Shown here: positions 1 to 12,800 of the stretch, piece after piece | How the letters are laid out: each line of letters begins with the position of its first letter | How positions within the stretch are numbered: the stretch's first letter is position 1 | DNA from: Vigna angularis | Taxonomy: Eukaryota > Streptophyta > Magnoliopsida > Fabales > Fabaceae | Length of the DNA stretch: 64,000 nucleotides | NCBI RefSeq assembly: GCF_016808095.1 | Contig: NC_068973.1 | Location: 26,640,077 to 26,704,076, forward strand | Reading direction: 5' to 3' | Program-made: the position numbers and the translations under genes | The notes under the pieces: model-generated | Database searches by the model: none | What the model was told of the DNA's origin: nothing | The model's input: the letters and a program-made list of their open reading frames with translations, nothing else

Positions 1-1349
1 TTGGACACTCTTTACTCCTTCATTTCTAGGTCTTTCAATCATTATTGTCTCTAACTTATATGTTGTCTAGTGTGTTTTGTTCATCCTACATTGTTGAGAA
101 GGTACCTATAGAAGGTACTTTGATACTTAAGTTAGTAGGTGTCTTATTGAAAGGGTATTAAATGCACTAATCGATGTAAAAAACTACATTGCTTAGACCT
201 CCTATTTATAATACTTGCAATGAGATATTGCTTACCATCAACCTAATTATGGCCCAATCATATCTTAATATGATTATTTAGCTAATTTGTGTTAAGCTTC
301 TCTTAGATTGGTTAATCGCATCAGATGTCAATTGATCGGCCACATTCGAGATCGATAATCGTCATGACTAATCGACATTCATTATTTAGAAAGCATTTTC
401 GATAAGTTGGAAAGTGGTTTTTATATAGTTGGTATTCTCTGGTTCCATTCCTCTACTAATAGTTCTTGATCAATCATGATGATCATTCTAACCGATTGAC
501 GTCTAAGTTGGTCCAATGTTCTTGGATGTCTTGACCAATAATTCCAAACTGTACACTTCCCACCAAGCCCAAGTATTATCGAAGTCTAAATGTGAAAGGG
601 TTCATATTCTTGGGTATAGCTTGATTAGTACTTATTGTGACCGTGCGTCCATTTCATCTATGTTTTTGTGTCATTTGAAAAGTGACCATTGAAGCTCGTA
701 AAGTTGGGATGCCTTGGGAAGCATGTATTAGCCCTGATGTCAGATGCAAAGCGTCAGATCTTTTTAACTATTCGATGTGTTTAGATCTAATGATTCAGGT
801 CATCTAATTTTTGACCTTCCATTTCTATAAATAGAGGTGGGGTTGGCCTATTAACCTCATCTTTTTTCTCTCGTTGTTCTGCATTTGTCAATCATTCTTT
901 CTCAAGGAAATAGTTTCAATAGTTCACATTTCTTTGTTTGAGGAGTCTTCGAATTGGGAGGGTTGAGGGTATGTTGATGGTGCTACCTTATCATTATTTT
1001 CGTTTTGGTCTTCATTTAGTAGTCACGGATCAACAGAACGGAGTGTGCTATCGATCAACAAGAATGCCACAAATGTAAATACTAGTGTCGACAATAAAGG
1101 CAAAGCTCCCAAGGTGTGATTGTAGAGAGTGAGGTTGATGTATCTAGGGAATGAATTGAATCTGTCGGTGATTATGGGATATGAGTAGGTTCCCCACGAG
1201 GTTAGTGAATATACCACTCAATTTCGAGGGATGACGATCTGCCTGATTTGGCTAAGTGGACGGAAGTGTTAGGTGATAACATGGATGATTACATCATGAA
1301 CCTTCAGGTGTGCAAATGAAATGAACATGTGTGCCATGATCGAGGGAGT
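1..1349 (+). repeat. Gypsy-type LTR fragment with start of gag region
   Basis: No gene is supported here. Bases 60-330 (the GAAGGTAC...TTTGATAC block, then the CCCAATCATATCTTA block) resemble the reverse complement of 15650-15910 and the plus strand near 35280-35480, so three copies of one LTR family lie in the window. A TATA-like CTATAAATAGAGG near 826 is followed about 100 bases later by a leader-like stretch, as in an LTR U3/R region. From about 1030 the sequence reads like a degenerate gag start, with stops. The left border is outside the window. The clade is not determined; gypsy is inferred from the gag remnant further right. Confidence 0.5.
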
Positions 1350-2581
1350 TGATAAGTGTGATAATTACTTATTATTCATATTTATTAGAACCCCTTATTT
1401 GTCTTTTTGTCATTTATTTTATGTTGAATTTCAGGGAAAGATGCAAGACTTGTATATAGTTTTCACATATAGAGATAATTATCTTCTTTTGGTTTATTTT
1501 GTAGGAAAATGGAGGATTGGAGAAGATTAAAGAGATGATGCCATAAGCAACTCGCCCAGTGAAATACCAACACTCCCCTAGTGAAATCTTGGCAGCACTA
1601 GCCCAGCCAAGAAGCCTAGCGAGTTAAACAAGCCAACATGTTAGAAAAGCTACCTCTTGCCCAGTAAGAGGTTATTTTGGCCCAGTGAAAAAAAACTTTT
1701 TGGTGAATTGTTTAAAGTGTCGAGAGTGAAAGAAAAGTTTAGTTTTGGACGTGGAAACAAACTTGAAGCTCAAGACACGGGTTGAGGCATCTCTAGGGCT
1801 CAAGAACTCCATTTTTCTCCATCATTTTCATCATTTCAATCCCATATTTATTTCTAGGTGTATAAGAAACTAAACTCCATTTCATTGGGGTTTGTTGTAA
1901 TGTACCTAAACTCTTTCTAATGCTCTCTATTCAATATAATATCTTTCATATTTCTTGTGTTCTATCCTTTTTACTCACTTGCATGATGGAATATCTATAT
2001 TATTTTGATGGTGCCTAATCATTGGAAAATGCTTTGAAACCTAGACATGGATAGAACAACCAAGATACTTGGTTCTAGACATAGACCAAGGCTTTTGGTC
2101 ATTCTAGACATCTTTGAAACCTAAACATGGATAGAACAACTAAGAGGCTAGGTTCTAAACATATAGACCAAGGCTTTTGGTCATTCTTGACATATTTTCT
2201 TAATGCAAATTTTGTATTTGAATACATAAGGGATTAGTATTTTCACATAGAGGTTTAGAACTTGTCTCTAAGGGATTAGGGCTTGTATACTTATTATGTG
2301 AGTGCTTGAATATATTAGTGATATATTGTGTAGATGAGTTCATAAAGTTTGGGTCATGAAGTCCAACCCCGATGAGTCTTTACTCGTATCATTTTATAAC
2401 TTTTATATTTAGTAACGTTATATGATTGCAACTTATTTGAATCAATCAATATTTATAGTCATTACATAAACTAGTATGTAATAATAATTATCTAAACAAA
2501 CACAAATCCCTTGAGAAACGATACTTGGACTAACAATATATATTACTTGAACAATTTGGTATGCTTGCCAAATAGTTAACA
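1350..2581 (+). repeat. Solo-LTR-like insertion inside gag remnant
   Basis: The segment begins TGATAAGTG and ends AATAGTTAACA. Its last 60 bases (GAGAAACGATACTTGG, then CTTGCCAAATAG) look like the 3' end of legume Athila/Ogre-type LTRs. It separates two parts of what looks like one gag reading frame. Inside, an 80-bp unit starting TTTGAAACC (2033 and 2113) is tandemly duplicated. The flanks GGAGT and AAGTT do not give a clean 5-bp duplication, so the exact borders are uncertain. No coding capacity is seen. Confidence 0.4.
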
Positions 2582-3610
2582 AAGTTCAAAGCTTTTTTAT
2601 TGTTTTATGTATGCTTGCTTCTTCACCGACCTATTCATCAGGATTCCCTTTGACAACTTCCATATGTGGGTACTATGAGAATTGAAGGTTACATTGACCC
2701 AACTTCACCCAAACACCTTGGTCGCTATTCAGGCCTTCTTGATTTTGTGTAAGGCGTTAGACCTAACCCCAACGCCTGCCTTATTCCTTCACCATTTTTG
2801 CACTTGTCCTCATGAGGAAAAGGGTTGGTTGTCTTGATATGTGAGTCAGATAAGTGGCTCTTCTAGTTATTTTCTGCTTCTTACAAGGGAACAATATTCT
2901 TCAAGGTTGCCATAAAAGGGGTCGGTTGATGGTACTCTTTCAATGGCGATGATCGATCGAAGTTCCCTCTCTTTTGGCAGTCTCCCGCTCGGTTGACCTT
3001 GTGGTGCACGTCTTTGATGATGGTTGTGGAGGTCTCGACGTTAGAAGTGATGATGATTTTGGTAAGTAGATTTCTTGACCAAAAATGTCCTCTATTGTTA
3101 TAATTCTCACAATATATGTGATGATGATTTTGGTAAGTAAATTTCCTTCATTCAACTCTCCTTCAATCTGATGTTTAACTTTTCTAAAATTTATAGTGTT
3201 TTAGATGTCATGGCAGCCAATAACCCAAAGACAACAAACTTTTATGTGAAGATGCTAGATAAGCATATCGCACAACCTAGTGGCTTTGCGATGACATAAA
3301 CTTCCCAAGACGTCTCCCGGACTCGCCCTGCTACCGTTGTCTGAACGATTGAAAAAGTTGTTGACTTGAAGGGGACTGGTCCTTCCACCGTTAATGTTTC
3401 ACCCTGAAGGTGGTTTCCTCGTCCAAATTAGAACAACGAAATAAGGACAAGAATAAGAAGGAAAAGAAAAAAGACATGATTATCATAAGGGTTTCTATAA
3501 TGAGCAATTGATGTTTCTTTATGAGATGTCAAACCATAATTCTAAAATCGAAATTATTCCTTCGATTCAAACTGCTCCCATCGAGACTGCTATCGTCAGA
3601 ACAACGTCAT
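2582..3610 (+). pseudogene. Decayed gypsy gag remnant
   Basis: Around 2615-2930 the plus strand translates, through stops, to pieces like FFTDLFIRIPFDNF, TQLHPNTLVAIQAF and LILCKALDLTPTPALF. This is the pattern of the plant 'putative gypsy type transposon' gag family (IPFDNF...QLHPN...AF.ILC). No intact frame remains. The rest, to about 3610, includes lysine-rich and acidic stretches but nothing recognisable. It is probably the internal region of the element whose LTR occupies the window start. Confidence 0.45.
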
Positions 3611-3994
3611 CATTTTTTTTTAATCATAATTAAGAAAACTCAAAGTCTTATAAATACAATATAATTAGTTATTATGTTAAAAAAATAAAAATAAAATAAA
3701 TTTTAAATAAAAAACGCTTAAAATTATTTTAAAGATGGATTTATATCCTACATTTTTAATATATTATATTAAGATTGAAACCAAAAGCATGCATACATAA
3801 TCAAAGTTACCGTCAAATGAAATAAGAAATAGTATATGAATGGTTTAATATCTAAAGTTTTAAACTCATTATTTATATGTAAAATATAAATTAAAAGTAT
3901 GACATAGAATCAAATATGTATTTAATTGATAATTCAATGCAACTTCTAGACATATATTCTCAATATTATTTACTTTTATCTTCATTGGAGTCGT
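3611..3994. other. AT-rich spacer
   Basis: Low-complexity A/T-rich DNA without a supported gene, hairpin or repeat border. Confidence 0.6.
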
Positions 3995-6246
3995 TGTAAC
4001 ATCCCAAAAATATAGCATAAAACTATATACAAGTGTCATCATTTAACAATATAATAGACCAGTTGTTGTATTAATAAAGTTAAACTTATAGTTATTACAA
4101 AATAACCATAAAATTTAAAACTTTACATAAGCTTCCTATACTACTACCAAAATGGATGCATATAACTGAACGGTTATATTTACAGAACAAAATAATGACC
4201 GAACGGTATCACCAAAACTATCTACACTAATATGACCGAACGATCATGACCTATTCAGTAAGAGTCTCGCCGTCCAGCTCATGTTCCAAAGTAAACTCTT
4301 CCCCTTCTGCTCACATCCAAAAAGGATGATCATCGCAATAGAAAACCGAATGATAACATGGTCAAAACAGGAAATAAGGGTAAGCTACTACAATTTAATT
4401 GGCATGCATACGTACTATTCATTCAATTACAAACAATACAAAGTCGAATACTATAGCATACCAAAATCAATGCAAATAGACATATACAAATTTAACCCTA
4501 TAATACATGCATAAACCGAACACTTGACTTGACCATCCGGATTGTATGAATATGTAGCTTAAGGTCATTCATGCACTCGATGTTAGTCCGTTATAACTCA
4601 CCCAAGAACCTATGGGCTAGGACCTCCTGCCATTCTTACACAATGCATTACCCATCTCTACTTGAGAATTGGTAATCATTAGAATATCAGGATGAACTCC
4701 ATGGATTTCACTATCCATATTCATACTATAACACCACTTCAATACCCTTTTCACTGAGATATTCCTCCTCGGAATTCTCTTCCACATTACTTGAAACACA
4801 TACCTTAGTTGAATATCAACATAATTTTCATACTCAATTGATCAATACAACCATTTAAATAAATCAGAATCAACTAGTGAAAACTTAACATTTAAAGACC
4901 AAATAATTCATTCATGAAGAAAACCAAACGTCACCAACACAAACTCTTAGTACGACCGAACGAAAATATAAACTTAACCAATGAACAAGAACGGACGGAA
5001 AAACACTCCCACATGTGCACATGACCGAACGGTCATTTAAAGAGTAAGACCCAAACAAGAGTCGAACACTATTGGCTTAGGCCGAACACTAATAACTTAG
5101 GTCGAATACTATTAACTTAGTACAAATAAGATAATGAGCACTAGTATAAGAATGAGCGCTCATAAGAGACCACACAAACCAATAATACCGATCGCTAACA
5201 CTATCATAAATGCTATTACAAAACTGAACACTATATAGAACGAGCGTTGGTCCAAGACCGAACACTTACCAAAAACGAGCGCAAATACAAGACCGAGGAC
5301 TACCAATACAGTACATGACCGAGCGATCAATAACAGTTAAAACCTGTGATAGACCGAACACTATATTCACTTGAATGTCAATACAAGACCGATAGGTCAT
5401 TAACTAAGGATCCACAAAAGTAGAACTTAGTTAAGATCGAGCACCAATACCTACCGAGTACTACCAAAAACGAGTGCTAACACATAGTACTATTAATAAC
5501 GAACGCTAAACCTATTACGACTAATAACAAACGATAATACCCATCCTGAGACTGTCAATATTAAACTGAGCGACACTTAACCAGATTATCACTACGAAAC
5601 TGAATACCGTTTAAACTGGATTACAAGACTAGACTGATAGCTCGATTATCTACAAAATTTACAGAACCTCTCAACCACCTCACATGTTTCGTCCAAACAC
5701 ATAATATTGCATACAATTCCATCAAACATACAATTATTCATACATGCACACATTCAAACAGAGATTCCAACCACAACCATAGAAAAACATAATTAAATTA
5801 CTATCTTCCCTTACCTCGTAACAGAAGAAACGCTCACAGCACAAAATTTCTTTGCCCAACACCAAACCCTCAAAAGCTAAGATTCATTGTTTTGAAGAAA
5901 TCGGACCTTGGTCAACCACTTCATTTAATTTTCACCAAATCTCATTAATTAGAGGATAAATCTGGAACTTGGAGGTGTAGGGTGAAACCCTCCGAGGTGT
6001 AAAGTGAAACTCCTAAAAACGATCACTTTTTGAATTGATTAATCTACATTTTGTCACCATCGATATTTTCAACTTCTCACTTTTTTTATTATTCTAAAAA
6101 AATATCTCTTGAGTAGAAAGCTACAATACTAGATTATAATTGTAATTAAAATTTATTAATTTTATAATGATAATTTTTTTTATTTATTTTAAATAATAGT
6201 TTTTAGGTTTAATTATGTTTTCAATCTCTAAAATTGGGAATGAATA
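3995..6246 (-). repeat. Degenerate LTR copy, same family as 6247-9873
   Basis: The segment starts TGTAACATCCC at 3995. Bases 4600-4800 (GGGCTAGGACCTCCTGCC, then CTACTTGAGAATTGG and CTCGGAATTCTCTTCC) closely match 6690-6870 in the next element, so both are copies of one LTR. Between 4900 and 5600 there are many short ACCGAACG/GAACACTA repeats. The homology fades near 5950 and no end or target duplication was found. The last 200 bases are AT-rich. No gene is seen; the short frames here are incidental. Confidence 0.5.
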
Positions 6247-8382
6247 TGTTACATAATGCTAAAAGAACAACTAGGTAAAACAAAGCTTCTTCAAAGAAGA
6301 GATCTACTTCTGTAGATTTATCTACAACTCATTTGCTTCTACCTCACCTTTAGCTGGAACAACTAAAAAGGTGAATCTCTAAGCTCCCACCATTAGGTGA
6401 TCATTGCAAAAGAGAAACAACATACAAAAACAGACAATAAAAAAACAAGAGTAAGCTAGATATCAAAGAAATCATATCACATTTATAACATAACATTCAT
6501 AAATCATTTATATCACATACATCATTCCAAACATCTTAACCTGTAAAGACCTTAGACTTAATAATCTGGATTATTATGAATATATAGCTATGACAGTTTG
6601 TGCACTTGTTGTGGTGAAACAGCTGACCCACCCTAAGCTACCACATAAGGTTCGTTCGTTATCACTCACCTTAGGCTAAGGAAAAGTCCCTAGGCTAGGA
6701 CCTCTTGCTATTCTCACGACATGCCTTACCCCTCTCTACTTGAGAATAGGTTATCATTAGAATGTCAGGTTGAACTCCAAGACTGAGCTTCTCATATTCA
6801 TAGTTACAACCTTTGAAACAACCACTGAGAAATTCCTCCTTGGAATTCTCTTCCACACCATTTGAAACTATACTTCCATTTTGAATCTCAACACATGACT
6901 TTGATACACATATAAACTCATACATAAACATGCATCATTCCCAAATGAATCCAAAACATCACACATATCAATCCAGAATAAAGAAAGAAAGAGTAAACCA
7001 AAACCTGAACTAGTGGCTCACCGACTGCACTCGCTAGGCGACCACATAGACATTGCCTTAGACCCCAAGCCACTTGCTAAGCGACCCAACTAGTTGTGCG
7101 AATAAAACTCACAGTGGTTCCAGACCCCAACCTCTCGCTTAGCGACCCAACTCGTTGTGCGAAAACAGAAACAGTGGGTTCTGCTCACTCCCTCTTGCTC
7201 CGCGCACCAAATCAATTCGCTCAGTGCACCATGCCTATTCACTCAACGAGACTGCATAATTTTGCAGCGCCAAAACTGCAGAATTTGCGCATCTCAACCA
7301 CTACTAACCACTTTTATGCACCTTTCCCAACTTCTAACACTCTTAGATTGTATTATACCATCAATTAGACTTAGACAACTTCATACAAACCATCCTCAAC
7401 TCATTTTTAAGTGACTACTACAAGGTTCTACTCCATAACTTACCAAAATCTCACTTTGTAGACCCAACTTGGATTTGACTAGTTTTAGCTGGTTTTTAAA
7501 CAAGTTAGGGACTCTAACAAGTCCCAAAAGACTCAATAATATCAACCAAAATGACCAATTACTCACAGAACCCCCAATACAAGTTTTCACTACTCCACTT
7601 CCTAAAAACAAGTCCTAAACTAATGTAAACTATGTTTATACAACCTCGTACCCTCTTATAACAGATTTCCTCCCATTTTGAAACTTAATTATGATCCAAA
7701 ATAGCTCCTAACTAAGACCAACTGCAGCAAAATAATACATCAACCATTTCTCACCATTTTTCTATCAAAATCTCAAATTTGAACCAATTAACCTACAACC
7801 AAGATTACCCTTTTTTTCCAACAATACAATCCACATCAAACACTTCCTCAACACAATTTCCACATCTCAAACAAGCATACACACAAATTCAAACAGTTGT
7901 ACAACATACATCATCTCACAAATCATCAATATTACCCAATTAACTCAATTATTACTAACATCAAACAACATTTTCATTCAAACAATTTAATACTCATATA
8001 CTATCAAACTTACACCACATACTTCAAATTAAAGTAATTATCTAGCTTTCCTCACCTCTAAACCAGCTGTCAAATTTCAAAATGTTCCGCCGATTACTTG
8101 AACCACAAGGAATACTTAGACGAATCTACGAAACACCAAATTGGAAATGGACAGAGTTCTTAGAACTCTAGATGAATAAAAAACATGTAGGAAATGCATA
8201 ATTACACATGCAACAGAACAATATTACTCTAAAACATATTTAGGAACGAAAGGGGGAAAAAGGAGTCGAAATTTACTTGCTCTATTGAAGAAACTGATTG
8301 GGTAAAAACTTAGATCTCGTTGTCGTGGTCGATTAGGTACCTCTTGATCGTCAAATAGATGACTCAGAAGCTGGAACTCTTA

Positions 8383-9659
8383 TGTTTTGTTCACATGAGG
8401 TGATTTGTGGGAGATGATTTGAGGGAGAATGATTGAATGGATTTGAGGGAGAATGACTGAGGGGATTTGAGGGTAATTTTTTTGTTATTTTTTTAAGTGG
8501 ATTTAGAGGCAATTGAGAGTGGATTTGGGAGTAATGTTTGTGAGAATTAATGTAGGATTTGATTGATGTGACAGATTTAAAAAATTTGTTTAATTGGTAG
8601 AAATTAAAGATTACCAAAATGCTCCTAGTTATTAAAGTAATATAAAATTATATTTGTTAATGTTATATTTAGTTGTAAAATTGTTTATAAAGAGTAAAAG
8701 AAATAAAAAATAATTATTAAAATTAATTATTAAAAAGTAAAAAAATTATAATTTAGTAAAATGAATTTATTTTTAAATGTAGTATTTGTTTGTAATATAA
8801 TTTACTATGAAGTAGTATGAATTTATTTATTATGGAAGTGAGATTGATTAATTTTGAGTTAACAAATAAACATGTAAGTATTGTTAATCATATCTAATGA
8901 TATCTCCACTAAATAAAATTTCAAATCATTTTAAAGTTTTTTTTTTTGGAATTTTTAATATGATATTATTTTTATAATGTCTTATTTAGATTTATTCCAT
9001 TAATAAAGATTTATTTATATTGAAAATAATATTTTTGAAGTTATCACAAGATCTAATTATATCAAGATCTGAGTAGATCTTCCTTGCCTCTTTTGTTTTT
9101 GGGGAACCCTCCTTTCATATAAAACAACTCTGTTTCTTTTGCATTTCATATGCATTCATTATCTTCCTCGTAACTTTTTTCTTTATTTCTTTATTTCTTC
9201 ACTATCGCTCAGAACACAAACCCTAACCCTCTTACCACCAATTCACTAATAATTACTTTTCCAATTTCCAACACACACAACATCAGCCATGGGTTACGAA
9301 GACGGTGAGCCATTAATGGATTACAATCACATTTAATCCGACCGCGAGCCTTCTCCGGAGTCGCGCCACCAGCTCGACGATTACGGGGATGATGTTAACG
9401 ACGAGTGGCAAGGCCGGGATCGGTCGCAGACACCGATTTACGACAACGATTTACGACAACGATTCAGCGCGCTCGAAGCCATGGAAGAGGTTGATCAAGA
9501 AGAGCAATGCTGGAATTTAATAAAACGTTGAGGGCACATGACTTTTAGCTATAAATCCCTCTTAATCTCTTCACCATCGGGTGACCAAATCCATCCATCC
9601 CACAAATCCTCGTTCACAAAACTGTGTGAACAGTGAAATCACTTCAAACAAACACAGTA
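8383..9659. mobile_element. PIF/Harbinger-like non-autonomous element carrying a gene fragment
   Basis: The flanks are TTA (8380-8382) and TTA (9660-9662), the PIF/Harbinger type of target duplication. The ends are imperfectly inverted: left TGTTTTGTTCAC...GATTTGTGGGA, right (reverse complement) TGTGTTTGTTTG...GATTTGTGGGA. The intact site is visible in the related LTR near 32890 (TCTCTAAGAGTTC), and deleting the element plus one TTA restores that join. It has no transposase. It carries GC-richer DNA at 9060-9520 that resembles the first exon of IWS1. The left end resembles the MITE at 39352. Confidence 0.6.
9289..9520 (+). pseudogene. IWS1-like first-exon fragment (captured, broken)
   Basis: From the ATG at 9289 the frame reads MGYEDGEPLMDYNHI and then stops (TAA 9334-9336). 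Reading on gives SDREPSPE, a DDYGDDVNDEW stretch and RDRSQTPIYDND. This order (GEP.MDY, SDREPS.E, acidic block, SQTP.YDN) resembles the N-terminus of plant IWS1, the Spt6-interacting transcription-elongation protein. Several residues after MGYED seem missing, and an ACGATTTACGACA unit is duplicated near 9440-9465. About 220 bases upstream look like a 5' UTR with a TC-rich leader. It ends within the host transposon, so no functional product is expected. The identification is from memory of the family. Confidence 0.5.
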
Positions 9660-9873
9660 TTAGAGAAGATAAAAAACTCTCTATAAAAGTGATTTTTAGA
9701 GAAGATAGAAAACTCTCTATAAAAGTGATTTTTAGAGAGATAGTACGTTTTAAAATAATAAAATAGTTTATAACAAAACTATTTATAATAAAATTGTTTA
9801 ATATTAAAATAATCGAGTCTCACTACTTTTAGACTACCATCACTTCTAAAAATGTCAATTATAAAATTCTACA

Positions 9874-12800
9874 AAATATGCTTTTAAAAACATTGTCATT
9901 CGTCAAAATTTACGAAAATAATTTTAATCTCTAAACACTAAAGAATTAAAATAAATTTTATTTTAGTTCTCTAAATCTATTATTTAGGGACTAATTTTGT
10001 TTAATATGAGAAGCTATTTTTCTTAAATTCTGAGGGGGGAAATCAGATTTATTCTAAATTTCAGGCACTAAAGATATAGTTAAACTGAATTTTTAATTAG
10101 TGTATACATTTAAAATCTTTATACTTAAAGAATATCAAAATCATGCTAAAACACATAAAGAATATCAAAATTATGCTAAAAAAATTAAAAAGATCAATTA
10201 GGCCTGACCTAATTTAGCAATGGCCATTTCTTTCTGTTTGGCACCCTCATACTTTACGGGAAGGTGGTTAAATGACCAAATTATCCCTGTGCTGTTACCT
10301 CATTGACATCTCCGTCACCGTGTTAACATGGATAGATTGAAAAAATAGAGTGTTTTCAATTATGCAGTCTGAAAATCATTATTTCATGATAGAAAAAATA
10401 GAATTTCAGATTATATATTTCAAAAGTTAAAAACTGACTTTTGAGCAGTGTAATTCAATTTTTTTTCTATATAAAAAAGTAACTTTTAGATATAGAATTC
10501 AAAAATAAATAAAAAAGTTTCAAATTACATAGTTAAAAAATATAAAATATAAAAAATAACTTATAAATAGTATAATTAAAATATCATATAAAAAGTGACT
10601 TTCAGATATACTGAAGTTAAAAATAATTTTCAGATTATAACTCAAAAAAAAATATTTTTAAAAAATATTTTCAAATTAAACATTTTAAAAAGCATATTTA
10701 AAGATAAAATGATATTTTTTGTATTTATAAAAATACAGAAGAAAAATATGGAAATGCAAAAAGATGTCCTTTATCAATTTAGCCACTAATTCATAATTAC
10801 TTTAGCAGTATAGCCCGGTGATGTGGTTCGGCACATCATCTTTTTTAAAAGAGAAAAGCCCATAATGTACTGAAGCCACCTTTTTTTTTTGTTGAAAGGT
10901 GAATTTGAAATAATTTAATTTGAGAGTAGAACTATAAAAAAAATTAAGATTTAAGAAAACAAAGGAGTTCACCCAAAAAAAATACAAAGATAAAGTTTCG
11001 AAATTACAAAATAACAATTAAGTCTCTCAACAGTATATTTTAAGAATTTCGTTTTTTATAACTTTTTAGTTACCATATTTAATAATGACTTACACTATTT
11101 AAAATAATAATGAGTTTGGTATGCAACAATTAAAAGAATATCTATTGTTAAAGATTAACAACACATGTATTCATTTGTACTGTGATTTTGTATTAAATAT
11201 TTTATGCATTCCTGTATTTATTTCTGCTATATTTTTATTATGATGTTAAAAATGACCTTTTTTTTAATTTTTAAAATTTTTGTAAGTACTTACATACAAT
11301 GGAAATAATATAAATGTAAACTAATTTTGATTTTTAAATTAATTTAGCTTTAATTAATGTAATTTAGATAAAAAATTTCGAAGTATTTAGAGAGAAAAAA
11401 AGTGAAAGAATCTCTCCACATAATTTAATATTTATTTATATTTAAGTTGAATTTTCTTTTTTACCAAAAGTTAATTAATAGAGTTTCTATAAATTATTTT
11501 AGGAGCATAAATTTTTCTTTTAAATTTTCTTCTTTGATAATAATATTTTGTGTAAGAAAAACTTATGAAACAAGCTTATTTGATGCATAAGCTATTTATT
11601 TTTCAAATTTATTCCATATTTAATTTTTTTTTATAGAAAAATCATCAAAATAAAAAGATGGGATTAAATTTGTTTTCTGTATTCAAACTATTCATTAAAA
11701 TTGTACTTTTTAGAATATGATAAGATTAAATTTGTATTTCGTTTCTACTTTAAAATATGTAGTAATTAAATAATAATATATTAGTACAAATTTTTTTATT
11801 GACACATAAACACATGTGTCATTTTTTTATTGGATTTAGAATAAAAAATAATAAATAAATAATAACTCAAGAACAATGTATCAAAATATTATTAAAAAAA
11901 ATTGTGACAAATTTTTTTCTTTATAAAATAATGTAAACTGTCCTTGACATTAGAATTCTCAGTATAACTCTTTTTTTAGTGGTGGCGGAGGCAGCCTTTA
12001 CAATGGTAATGGTGAATCTTCTCCAAAATCAAATATTTTCTCCTCTTTCCCTTCCATTCCCACTTGTGCCATCAACCTCTCTGCCACCCTTTCACGTATC
12101 AGTTGCCTTTCCTTCCTCCACCCTTACTCATTGCTTTTCCTCCCTAACTGCTCTTACTGCCCATCTCAATGCCACCTTCTCAAACCTCCCTTCTTGTAGA
12201 TATATCCACCACCACCAAGCTTCACCTCTGCTCCCACCTCTAGCTTTGTCACCACTAGAAAAAAGTTACAATGAGGACACACTTTTACAACCAAGAAAGG
12301 ATGCTCTAATGTATGCTCACACTATTTTATATATTTAATCAAGAGATAATATGTTCAAATAAAAGTTGTTATTAAATTCCATACAGGGTACAAGGAAAAA
12401 ACCGTTTGGTGGGAAGATTTATCAATTTATTTATTTTCTTTCTAAATATACATTATTGAGTTTAATTCGGAAAACTATTTCTAAAAAAAACTGCTCAAAT
12501 AATTCAATGTATTTGTCGAGTTAACGTGGAAGCATGAAAAGAATGAATGAAAAAATAACAGCACAATAAAACTTTGGTACACGAGTCCATATACTAAGTA
12601 AAGAAATGAAGAAGAAGCAAGAACATTTAACCAAAAAAAATAAATCCAATAGAATTAGAGAATGAGAAGAAAAAACACAATTTTCCGTTCGAAATAAACT
12701 TTAGGTGTAGCTTGTGTGGTGGGCAATGCAGTGGAAAAACGAAGAGCATAAAGATGGTGCATTTGAGAGATGATGAAACAATATTTTTGGTCTCACATCA
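9874..12800. other. AT-rich intergenic DNA
   Basis: Mostly A/T-rich, with degenerate TTCAGAT/ATTTCAGA repeats at 10340-10700 that recur near 37840-38120, suggesting an old shared repeat. A C-rich stretch at 11979-12338 keeps a 119-codon frame open but shows no domain, and its composition looks low-complexity. No gene is supported. The downstream end of the membrane-protein gene (minus strand) lies at the right edge. Confidence 0.5.

Larger units (their letters stand above)
6247..9873 (-). mobile_element. Solo LTR (gypsy-like), interrupted by a nested transposon
   Basis: Read on the minus strand it runs TGTAGAATTT...ATGTAACA. Flanks are GAATA (6242-6246) and AAATA (9874-9878), a 5-bp duplication with one mismatch. 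Its minus-strand 5' part (9640-9860, GAGACTCGATTATTTTAATA) and the next part (8280-8379, CTAATCGACCACGACAACGAG) match consecutive parts of the LTR at 32715-33611, which lacks the 8383-9659 insert. Without that insert the LTR is about 2.35 kb. No internal retroelement genes are present, so it looks like a solo LTR left by recombination. Confidence 0.65.
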
